Source: a virus
Virus record (IMG/VR): IMGVR_UViG_3300028374_000041
Coordinates: 1 to 32,282 of that record
Length of the DNA: 32,282 nucleotides
Direction: 5' to 3' (one strand)
Part shown: one piece after another, positions 1 through 6,528 of the stretch
Layout: each line of letters opens with the position of its first letter
How positions within the stretch are numbered: the first letter of the stretch is position 1
Position numbers and translations under genes: made by a program
The notes under the pieces: generated by a model
The model's input: only the letters and a program-made list of their open reading frames with translations
What the model was told of the DNA's origin: nothing
The model's database searches: none

Positions 1-353
1 CAGCTATGAATTTTATGTTCGATAACACTCCATTCAATCAAGACATAGGTTCGTGGGATGTTAGTAGTGTTACAGATATGAAAAATGTTTTTAGAAACAC
101 TCCATTTAATCAAGACATAGGTTCGTGGGATGTTAGTAGTGTTACAGATATGAATTTTATGTTCTTTAACACTCCATTATCAACTATAAACTACGATTCT
201 TTACTCGTAGGATGGGAATCACTTATGGTTCAAAATAACGTAATATTTGATGCTAATATAGCCAACTACACATTAGGCAGCGCAGCAGAAACAGCCAGAG
301 CAGCATTAATAGCAGACCACAACTGGACAATCACAGACGGAGGCGGTATCTAA
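1..353 (+). CDS. C-terminal part of a BspA-like/DUF285 repeat protein, cut by left window edge
   Basis: The open frame runs off the left edge. Bases 1-5 already match the preceding repeat (an ACA GCT ATG AAT context against ACA GAT ATG AAT further on), so the ATG at 6 is internal and the gene starts upstream. The protein contains copies of a 24-residue unit with the core FNQDIGSWDVSSVTDM, the hallmark of the BspA-like/DUF285 family (PF03382), known from Mycoplasma lipoproteins and surface proteins of Flavobacteriia. The last ~55 residues (LLVGWESL, then a stretch ending NWTITDGGG) match the usual end of flavobacterial members. No membrane segment is visible in this part. Next to baseplate genes it could be a virion adhesin or a host-derived surface-binding gene; that role is inferred. 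Family assignment is firm, function is not. Confidence 0.8.
   Translation, partial: AMNFMFDNTPFNQDIGSWDVSSVTDMKNVFRNTPFNQDIGSWDVSSVTDMNFMFFNTPLSTINYDSLLVGWESLMVQNNVIFDANIANYTLGSAAETARAALIADHNWTITDGGGI
24..167 (+). repeat. 72-bp in-frame tandem repeat encoding DUF285 units
   Basis: Two copies of a 72-bp unit (24-95 and 96-167) lie head to tail and a third begins at 168 with AACACTCCATTA. The first 59 bases of the two copies (24-82 and 96-154) differ at only one position, while the remaining 13 bases diverge. The period of 24 codons keeps the frame. Near identity at the DNA level suggests recent duplication and a capacity to gain or lose units by recombination. Confidence 0.9.
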
Positions 354-357
354 CTAC

Positions 358-372
358 AATATATAATCTATA
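358..372 (+). promoter_or_regulatory. Promoter-like motif AATATATAATCTATA
   Basis: This AT-rich motif lies just after the stop of the DUF285 gene and upstream of the gene at 447. It shares the pattern ATATATAA(A/T)CTATA with 1813-1827 and 9350-9364, which sit in two other transcription-unit gaps. Here the sequence is also an imperfect inverted repeat (AATATA, five bases, TATATT), so a weak hairpin is an alternative. A promoter role is inferred from position and recurrence. Confidence 0.4.
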
Positions 373-446
373 TTAAACTTTTTAGTCACTTCTGATTAGA
401 ATTCTAAATGCACTTTCACAATAGAATATTATTAATTAATAATACA

Positions 447-965
447 ATGGAAATTAAACCTAACGAAAAATTTCAATGGATAAAGGGTGATAACATCGGA
501 GATGTAGAAATAGTTGAAAGAGTAGCCGGTAACAAAGTAAACTTTGAAAGCGGTAGACGTTTAATGAAAACTGTTTTTGCTGAATTTGTTAAACCTATTA
601 AATCACAAGAAGATCTAATGGTCATTCAAAAAGGGGATGCTCAGAGTCAGCAAAATAATAATGCTGTAAAAGATCTTCCTGCAAGTTCACCCGTACCTCA
701 AAATACAGTTGAAACACAAGCAGATCCAGATAACCTTACAATTTCAAACTCAAAAATATTAGATGCAGTTAAAGCATCAAAGAAAAATAAAGTTTTAAAT
801 TTAAAAACTAAAGTTAAATATTTAGATGATTCTCTTTATGAATTTTTAAGATCAGCTCATCCTGATTTTGATAAGGTTTATAAAAAAATGTTAGTTGAAC
901 AAGCTAATGAAGAACTATCTAAACAAATAGACGAATTTTTAGAAACAGTACATAATAAATCATAA
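447..965 (+). CDS. Hypothetical protein, first gene of a three-gene unit
   Basis: I do not recognise this protein. The frame is open from an ATG at 408, but I prefer the ATG at 447 because the 13 residues it removes (MHFHNRILLINNT) look like translated leader, whereas MEIKPNEKFQWIKGD reads as a natural N-terminus; 408 remains possible. From 447 it has 172 residues: a compact beta-type N-terminal part (about 1-50, including KGDNIGDVEIVERV), a polar Gln/Asn/Pro linker (about 60-100), and a charged, probably helical C-terminus. It has no signal peptide or membrane segment. It follows a promoter-like motif and is two bases from the next gene, with a terminator after the third gene. A late, possibly assembly-related role is suggested only by location. 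Confidence 0.65.
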   Translation: MEIKPNEKFQWIKGDNIGDVEIVERVAGNKVNFESGRRLMKTVFAEFVKPIKSQEDLMVIQKGDAQSQQNNNAVKDLPASSPVPQNTVETQADPDNLTISNSKILDAVKASKKNKVLNLKTKVKYLDDSLYEFLRSAHPDFDKVYKKMLVEQANEELSKQIDEFLETVHNKS

Positions 966-967
966 CT

Positions 968-1426
968 ATGCAAAAACAAGAAAATAAAAACTTTAAATCT
1001 GAGTTAGACTCAGCACAATTACAAGAATTGACAGCAAATGTTTCCGAAGGAGCTAAAACGATTGACAAGAATCTTGAGGTAACTGAAAACAGAGATGCTG
1101 AAGAACATCAGAATAAACATTACAGTCGTAGACAAAGACGTCCTATCCAAAAGATGATGGAGAGACAGCAAAAGAAAATGTATAAGTCAACTAACCTCGA
1201 CTTCAAAGGATTTGCACAAAGAGTAAGACAGAATCAAAAGAATGGCAAGACTCTTCATGACAGATACATGCAGAACATGGCAGTTAAAGAAGAGAATTGG
1301 TTCATGGATAAAGAAAAAGAAGTTCGTGCCTCATTAGAAGCAAGAGGTCTAACAAAAGCAGAGATTGATTTGCATATTGAAGAATGGTATGACTCAGTGA
1401 AGATATGGAGCGAAGGAGTACAATAA
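968..1426 (+). CDS. Hypothetical highly charged protein
   Basis: This 152-residue protein is not recognised. It is very polar: an acidic N-terminal third is followed by a basic stretch around residues 50-75 (YSRRQRRPIQKMMERQQKKM) and a helical C-terminus that ends with an acidic, Trp-containing segment. Such composition suits a nucleic-acid-binding, scaffold or chaperone-like protein, but no family motif supports any of these. The ATG lies two bases after the previous stop, and the gene's last 22 bases overlap the start of the next gene, so the three genes are probably co-translated. There is no signal peptide or membrane segment. Confidence 0.7.
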   Translation: MQKQENKNFKSELDSAQLQELTANVSEGAKTIDKNLEVTENRDAEEHQNKHYSRRQRRPIQKMMERQQKKMYKSTNLDFKGFAQRVRQNQKNGKTLHDRYMQNMAVKEENWFMDKEKEVRASLEARGLTKAEIDLHIEEWYDSVKIWSEGVQ

Positions 1427-1746
1427 ATCTAGAAATAGCAGATAACGGAATCATTAAAAACATTCAAGATTCTGATGTAAACGGAACGGGTACTGACTAT
1501 GAAAGTAGTACCCTTTACGAATTAGATTTAGATAAAGAATTAGCAAAACTGAAAACCATTCAGTTTTTAAATGATTTGATAGACGATTTAAATTTAGAAG
1601 TTGGATCGACCTCTGATAAAGATGTAGTTACTATCAGTTTAAGAAAAGGAGAAGATTATTTATATTCAACTCAAGAGTTAGAAGAACAAATTGAAAAAAC
1701 AGAAATTCATCTTGAGAATTTAAAAGAGTTAAGATATTCTGAGTAA
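1405..1746 (+). CDS. Hypothetical small acidic protein
   Basis: This 113-residue protein is unrecognised. The only ATG in frame is at 1405, inside the end of the upstream gene (22-base overlap); no later Met exists, so this start is accepted unless a non-ATG codon is used. The C-terminal half is acidic with a heptad-like helix (QELEEQIEKTEIHLENLKEL), suggesting a short coiled coil. It is the last gene before the hairpin terminator at 1766-1792, so 447-1746 appears to be one small transcription unit. Confidence 0.65.
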   Translation: MERRSTINLEIADNGIIKNIQDSDVNGTGTDYESSTLYELDLDKELAKLKTIQFLNDLIDDLNLEVGSTSDKDVVTISLRKGEDYLYSTQELEEQIEKTEIHLENLKELRYSE

Positions 1747-1765
1747 TTATTTTATAAATTGTATG

Positions 1766-1792
1766 AAAGCAGTCGAAAGGCTGCTTTTTTTT
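1766..1792 (+). terminator. Rho-independent terminator
   Basis: Nine base pairs (1766-1774 with 1779-1787, including one G-T pair) close on a GAAA tetraloop at 1775-1778, and a run of eight T follows from 1785 (partly within the stem). It lies 20 bases after the stop at 1746 and ends the three-gene unit. Confidence 0.88.
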
Positions 1793-1812
1793 GGTCCATG
1801 CTGAGCGATCTA

Positions 1813-1827
1813 ATATATAAACTATAA
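1813..1827 (+). promoter_or_regulatory. Promoter-like motif ATATATAAACTATAA
   Basis: This 15-base sequence is identical to 9350-9364. It lies between the terminator at 1766-1792 and the start of the hub/spike operon at 1844. Its right part reads on into TATAAATC (1823-1830), a 7 of 8 match to the T4 late promoter TATAAATA. If it acts as a late promoter the leader before the ATG at 1844 would be very short. Confidence 0.45.
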
Positions 1828-1843
1828 ATCAAACATAAACCTC

Positions 1844-2233
1844 ATGCTTAACTTTTATCTTTTATACACAGAATCAGATTATAGAATGCTTAATCTACAA
1901 AATATTATCGAGTACAATCATGTCCTTGATTACAATATAGTTAAGAATAAACTTACAAAAGTTGATTATCTGAAAAAGACCCCATCTGATTCAGTAGTTT
2001 CATTTTATATGTTCAAAAAGTTGAGTGGTATGATTAAAGAGAATGAGGATTCTTCTATTCTTTATATTTTAAAATCTCTTACTCCAGAAGTATTAGATAA
2101 TATTACAAGCGTGGTTGAAGATTTATGTAAGCATTACTCAAAAGAAGCACATTTTGAAGTTTTAATTAATTCTAAAGTAGAAATTCAAGAAAAGATATCT
2201 GAAAACTATAAAATTATTAATGTAAATGATTAA
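1844..2233 (+). CDS. Hypothetical protein, first gene of the baseplate hub operon
   Basis: This 129-residue protein is unrecognised. It is rich in Tyr, Asn, Lys and Ile, looks mostly helical, and begins with a moderately hydrophobic MLNFYLLYTE but no convincing signal peptide. It is the first gene after a terminator and a promoter-like motif, and its final eight bases overlap the next ATG (2226), which implies translational coupling. Downstream genes are baseplate proteins, so a small assembly or completion factor is possible; nothing in the sequence proves it. Confidence 0.7.
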   Translation: MLNFYLLYTESDYRMLNLQNIIEYNHVLDYNIVKNKLTKVDYLKKTPSDSVVSFYMFKKLSGMIKENEDSSILYILKSLTPEVLDNITSVVEDLCKHYSKEAHFEVLINSKVEIQEKISENYKIINVND

Positions 2234-2780
2234 TCAGAAAAGACTATTTAATGTCAATGACCAGATTTTTTCACTTTTAACTTCATCATCCAATCCAAAT
2301 ATTTTAATTCCAGTCAGAGGAGTTGTTCAAGAAATTAAGCATGACTTGACAAATCCTTTATATAAAATTAAGATAGAAGGATTTTATGATACATGGCCGT
2401 TCTTAAAGAATTATTTTTTAGATAACAATTATACATATAGTTTTACTGATAGGCCTAGGCCTTGTAAAATTAAAAATATCAATTCATTAGAACAGTTGAT
2501 GGATAGACTTCAAAATTCTCCAGATAACGATAGATATTATATAGTTGTAGATGCTTTAATGAGTTTTAAATTCTATTATGAAATGGAAGAAGGCTTTGAA
2601 AAAATTCAATCTTTTATCATTCATAAAAAAATGAGAGAATTAATGGAATTTCAAACTCGTACATTTTATAAAGGTAAATTTCGAATTGATACCCAAAAGA
2701 AATGGTATATCAATGCAAGAAATATTATTGATTCTGAAGCGTCTGATACTGAGTATAAAAAAATAGTTGATAATTTTTAA
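2226..2780 (+). CDS. Hypothetical protein upstream of tail-tube/baseplate genes
   Basis: This 184-residue protein is not recognised. It appears mixed alpha/beta, with an N-terminal part suggesting beta strands (LIPVRGVVQEIKHDL, then YKIKIEGFYDTW) and a helical, basic C-terminal half. Residues 76-81 include the unusual RPRPCK stretch encoded by a 12-base palindrome. It overlaps its upstream neighbour by eight bases and the downstream gene by one base (TAATG at 2778-2782), so it is firmly within the operon. A minor virion or assembly role is likely from context only. Confidence 0.7.
   Translation: MINQKRLFNVNDQIFSLLTSSSNPNILIPVRGVVQEIKHDLTNPLYKIKIEGFYDTWPFLKNYFLDNNYTYSFTDRPRPCKIKNINSLEQLMDRLQNSPDNDRYYIVVDALMSFKFYYEMEEGFEKIQSFIIHKKMRELMEFQTRTFYKGKFRIDTQKKWYINARNIIDSEASDTEYKKIVDNF
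2451..2462. repeat. 12-bp GC-rich palindrome AGGCCTAGGCCT
   Basis: A perfect self-complementary sequence made of two AGGCCT units sits inside the gene at 2226, encoding Arg-Pro-Arg-Pro. It stands out from AT-rich flanks. It may be a small tandem duplication with no function. Confidence 0.6.
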
Positions 2781-4447
2781 TGGAAAAGGATATTTACAGT
2801 GGTATATCAAAATTACAAGCTATCTATAATGATAACGAACAACTACCAAGTTCAACAGAAGGTGATGGAACAAAACTAGAAGGAAGAAGATCCCTTTTAA
2901 ACAGATATGCACTATTCTCAAATAGAGGTAATCTAATCAAACCTGCAGATATTGAATCAGGACCAAATCCAAATATTTCAATACCTAAATCTGCATTAAA
3001 TTCTATTGCTCCTAATATTGGAGCACAAGAACAAAAACTTTTAAGAAATCCAGCAGCAAGTTCAATTATTGAATTTTTCAGTTCAAGTGATATCCCAGTA
3101 GATTATGACTGGGGAGATTTCTTGTATGCAAAGTATTATGGTAAAATCCCTAATACACATATGGTTACTCTTAGAAGATATCCCGGCCCAATTGAAGATA
3201 ATATATTTTCTTCTGAAATAAATGCAAAACCTGATATTGCTCGTGCTGTTACTTATATGAGTGAAGAATCGGGTAATAATTTGAAAGAGTTATTAGGGAT
3301 GAATTTCGGATTAAAATATAGAGAAGAAGTGTCAGAGGTTCAAGCATCTAATAATACAGATTTTAATAACCCTATTGATAATGATCTCCTAAATTTATTT
3401 GGATCATTAAGTTCAGGTCAAGGTCAGTCTGATATTTCTGCTTCTGGAGATAAAGCAAATGCAGCAAACGGAGGAACCGATTATGATGCATGGGAAGTTG
3501 AAGGATTTTATGAAAACAGACTTTTTGGACCTATGGATGTTATTGATAAAATGAAAGTTAGAGATAGAGGATTAGAATTTTCTCATACAATAACTTTAAA
3601 TGTTGATTATTCATTAAGAGCATATGGAAATATATCTCCGAAAGATGCTTTACTTGATGTGATTTCAAACATCTTAGCAATTTCATATGCTAACGCTCCG
3701 TTCTGGGGAGGTGCTATTAGAGTTAGAGAAGATTTAAGGTATCACAAATTAATGGGAAATCAAGAATCTCTTAAAAAAGGTGACTTTGCTGGTTATTTTA
3801 CATCTCTTATTGGAGACTTAGGAAATAAAGTACAAAATATATATGCCGGGGGTGCTGGAAATACAGTTAATAGTGCATTAAAAAATTCTGCAGCATTAGG
3901 AGCAAATAAAGCAATCGATAAATTCGGAATGAGAAGAGAGCATCAAAAAATAAAACCTCTTTTATCAGGTGAAGCAACAGGAGATTGGCATGTTACAATT
4001 GGTAACCCAATGAAACCGATTGCAGTAATTGGAAATTTAATTTGTACTGATACTGCTTTAGAGTTTGATAATAATATTGGTGCTGAAGATTTCCCAACTG
4101 GGATAAGAGCAACATTTACTCTAGAACCAGCAAGACCTCGAGATATTACAGATATTGAATCGATGTTTAATGCAGGGAAAGGTAGAATGTATTTACCAAC
4201 AGAAGACGCTAAGAAAGTTGCATCTGCAGCATCAGCAAGTAAAAGTTATTATCTTTCAGGAGGATCTGACCCTAACAATGAAAATTCTCCAGGTGGAAAT
4301 GAAAACCTTGATTCACTTAAATCTCAATTAAAAGGTGGTACTCCATTAGATTCAAGATTCGAAGGATGGGAAACTGGTCAAATTGCAAATGCATTAATCT
4401 TTCACCCAGTAGTTGATGGATTAATAGCAACTGAAAAAACAGATTAA
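2780..4447 (+). CDS. Virion structural protein, gp48-like tail-tube junction/cap (putative)
   Basis: At 555 residues this is longer than T4 gp48 (364). Two blocks are typical of a family of structural proteins in large myoviruses. The first, around residues 250-310, includes RDRGLEFSHTITLNVDYSL and then FWGGA. The second, around 400-470, includes TGDWHVTIGNP, AVIGNLIC, a DFPTGI segment, PARPRD and a MFNAGKGRMY ending. The second block is what I associate with T4 gp48/gp54, the proteins that cap the baseplate hub and start tail-tube polymerisation. The middle has a low-complexity Ser/Gly/Gln stretch (about 205-235) and the C-terminus is Gly/Ser/Asn-rich. It is followed three bases later by a gp53-like gene, fitting a hub and wedge cluster. 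A generic tail structural protein is the main alternative. Confidence 0.6.
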   Translation: MEKDIYSGISKLQAIYNDNEQLPSSTEGDGTKLEGRRSLLNRYALFSNRGNLIKPADIESGPNPNISIPKSALNSIAPNIGAQEQKLLRNPAASSIIEFFSSSDIPVDYDWGDFLYAKYYGKIPNTHMVTLRRYPGPIEDNIFSSEINAKPDIARAVTYMSEESGNNLKELLGMNFGLKYREEVSEVQASNNTDFNNPIDNDLLNLFGSLSSGQGQSDISASGDKANAANGGTDYDAWEVEGFYENRLFGPMDVIDKMKVRDRGLEFSHTITLNVDYSLRAYGNISPKDALLDVISNILAISYANAPFWGGAIRVREDLRYHKLMGNQESLKKGDFAGYFTSLIGDLGNKVQNIYAGGAGNTVNSALKNSAALGANKAIDKFGMRREHQKIKPLLSGEATGDWHVTIGNPMKPIAVIGNLICTDTALEFDNNIGAEDFPTGIRATFTLEPARPRDITDIESMFNAGKGRMYLPTEDAKKVASAASASKSYYLSGGSDPNNENSPGGNENLDSLKSQLKGGTPLDSRFEGWETGQIANALIFHPVVDGLIATEKTD

Positions 4448-4450
4448 GAA

Positions 4451-5002
4451 ATGGATTTTAAAATATTAAGAACAAAGGATTTAATTAATTTAAATGAGTT
4501 TACTAAAATAGTAGATTTATTCCAGTCTACTTTTAAGATTATAAAACCATTAAAAGATAAAAGGATAATTGATAAAGTAGAATATCAAGCAGTTCATACA
4601 GTTCAATCTTGGGAACAAGGTAGACTCGATAAAATTGCAAATAAGTATTATAATGAAGTAAATTACTTAGATGGTTTAATGAAATATAATGGAATTTCAA
4701 ATCCTTTTTCTGTTGAAGAAGGTAGAGAATTATTAATTCCTACAAAAGAAACATTAGATGCATCTTACAGAGTATTAAGATTGAAAAGACCTGCTATCTC
4801 AGGGAAGCTTGAAAAAATGGCTAAACTTGCAGATGTTGAGAAGAAATCAAAAATTGATACTGCTAAGAAAGGATTCAATTCATCTAAGAAAAGAAATATC
4901 TCTCCTAATATAGTTACGAATGGAAATGTAGGAATTCAAAGAGATTCATCAAAGAATAAAATTATTTTAGGAGCAAATTTAAATAATAGATCTAGAAGTT
5001 AA
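4451..5002 (+). CDS. gp53: Baseplate wedge protein gp53-like, LysM-like domain
   Basis: The protein has 183 residues, close to T4 gp53 (196). Residues about 45-98 form a LysM-like unit: a start near VHTVQSWEQGRLDKIA, then KYYNEVNYLDGLMKYNGI, and an ending GRELLIPT. In T4-type phages gp53 has a LysM-type domain and clamps wedge subunits together around the hub. The remainder is a helical N-terminus and a basic, Asn/Ser-rich tail from about residue 125, probably disordered. It starts three bases after the preceding stop and overlaps the next ATG by one base. A free peptidoglycan-binding LysM protein is the alternative, but the position between tube-junction and hub genes favours a wedge component. 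Confidence 0.7.
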   Translation: MDFKILRTKDLINLNEFTKIVDLFQSTFKIIKPLKDKRIIDKVEYQAVHTVQSWEQGRLDKIANKYYNEVNYLDGLMKYNGISNPFSVEEGRELLIPTKETLDASYRVLRLKRPAISGKLEKMAKLADVEKKSKIDTAKKGFNSSKKRNISPNIVTNGNVGIQRDSSKNKIILGANLNNRSRS

Positions 5003-6519
5003 TGGCAATTATTAAAACGATATCAGATCCAACTGTTGTCTTAGATGAAATGGCTATTGCTGAAAATATCAATGATGACAATGCGGCCCAAACAGATTTT
5101 ACTCAAATTGTAGGAAAGTATTATCCAGTTATTCAGATCAATACTTATATAATTGATTCTACAATGATTAGGAATTTTCAGTTAGCATCCGAAGGATTTT
5201 TACCTGAACTTAGTTTTTCATTTGTAGATAAGGTAGGTGATTTCAAAGGAACATTTTATCCAAAGGATGGAGATCTTATTTCAGTATACTTAAAATCTCA
5301 TGACGATGAAACATTTAAGCCAATCAGAATTGATTTTGATATTCTTTCTTTTACAGATTTAGGAATAAATGAATTTGCTGTAAGAGGTGTTATGAATATA
5401 CCTTTAATATCAGCAGAAGTTTGTAAAGCATATCCAGAGTTAACATCATTTGAATTATTTCAAACCCTTACAGAAGAACTTGGATTAGGATATGCATCAA
5501 ACGAGGAATCTACTGCAGATTCAATGAATTGGATTAATGCTTATAATACATACGAAAGATTCTTAAAAGATTCGACTCAAAGAGTATATAAAGATGATAG
5601 ATCATTTTATACTTCATTTGTTGATGTATTTTACTATTTTAATTTAGTGAATGTCAATAAACAGTTTGAGGAATACGAACCTGAACAAACAACTTTAAGA
5701 CCAACTGTATCTCCAACAGCACAAGGAAATGTAGATCAAGGAGATTTAGAAGAACAAGAAGCAATTGACTTATTTTTAACAAGTCACCCTGGCTACGGAG
5801 ATACAAATATAGGAATTATTAATTACAAGATAGTTAATGAATCTGGAATAGTTTGGAAATCAAACGGATATAAACGATTTGCTCAATTCTTTGATTTAAA
5901 TGATAATCAATATTACTCATTCTTTGTTGATCCTGTAACTACAGAAGGCGCTGAGGAAGAAAGCCAGTTGATGAAAGGGCGCCCAGGAGACATGATCTAT
6001 GAAGACATAAACAAATACAAGTACCTTGGAATTCAGTTAACTCCACCTCCTGAAGAAGAATCTGATGAAGAAGAAGGAGGATCGGACAGTGAGGAGGAAG
6101 CACCACCAAGACCAGAACAATTTAATGTACATAGAAACTATCAATATTCTTTAGTTCAAAATATGCAAAATAATGAAGAGTTAAAGAAAATAACAGTTAC
6201 TTTAGATTTACCTACAATTAACTCTGCTGTTTATAGATATCAATCAGTTCCAATCATATTTTATGAATCAAATCCACAAGCAATAAATAACCTAGATAGT
6301 AGAAATGCTGAAGTTGAAGATACAAACTCAGAAGCAAATGATGGAACTGGAAGCGATATTAAAATCAACACTTTACTATCAGGATTGTATGTTGTTTCAG
6401 CAATTTATTATGTTTGGGATCAGAGATCTAAAAATGTAAGACAACAACTGAAATTAACAAGAAGAGAATGGCCGATTTCACTTCCAAAAGAATTTGAAAG
6501 TAGAAATCCAAGAAAATAA
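5002..6519 (+). CDS. Baseplate hub protein, gp27/gpD-like
   Basis: This 505-residue protein fits the hub family that forms the trimeric ring above the spike (T4 gp27, P2 gpD). The beta-rich N-terminal part includes a segment around residues 130-165 (FAVRGVMNIPLISAEVCKAY, then LTEELGLGY). The C-terminus has the pattern LLSGLYVVSAIYYVWDQ followed by LKLTRREWP, recurrent at the end of gpD-like hubs. It exceeds T4 gp27 (391 aa). One cause is an acidic Pro/Glu-rich linker at about 348-372 (PPPEEESDEEEGGSDSEEE), which probably separates two folded parts. Bases 5945-6110, covering this linker, have higher GC and different codon choice from their surroundings. It overlaps the gp53-like gene by one base and lies two genes before the spike. 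Confidence 0.65.
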   Translation: MAIIKTISDPTVVLDEMAIAENINDDNAAQTDFTQIVGKYYPVIQINTYIIDSTMIRNFQLASEGFLPELSFSFVDKVGDFKGTFYPKDGDLISVYLKSHDDETFKPIRIDFDILSFTDLGINEFAVRGVMNIPLISAEVCKAYPELTSFELFQTLTEELGLGYASNEESTADSMNWINAYNTYERFLKDSTQRVYKDDRSFYTSFVDVFYYFNLVNVNKQFEEYEPEQTTLRPTVSPTAQGNVDQGDLEEQEAIDLFLTSHPGYGDTNIGIINYKIVNESGIVWKSNGYKRFAQFFDLNDNQYYSFFVDPVTTEGAEEESQLMKGRPGDMIYEDINKYKYLGIQLTPPPEEESDEEEGGSDSEEEAPPRPEQFNVHRNYQYSLVQNMQNNEELKKITVTLDLPTINSAVYRYQSVPIIFYESNPQAINNLDSRNAEVEDTNSEANDGTGSDIKINTLLSGLYVVSAIYYVWDQRSKNVRQQLKLTRREWPISLPKEFESRNPRK

Positions 6520-6528
6520 TATATTTAA

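Noticed and set aside
24-167. Possible CRISPR array from regular repeats
   Set aside because: The units are contiguous, in frame and translated as DUF285 repeats, with no unique spacers.
1747-1843. Riboswitch or structured leader before the hub operon
   Set aside because: The only structure found is the terminator hairpin; the rest of the gap is short and AT-rich.
4451-5002. LysM protein as a lysis or cell-wall enzyme
   Set aside because: There is no catalytic domain or signal peptide, and the size and neighbours match the gp53 wedge protein better.
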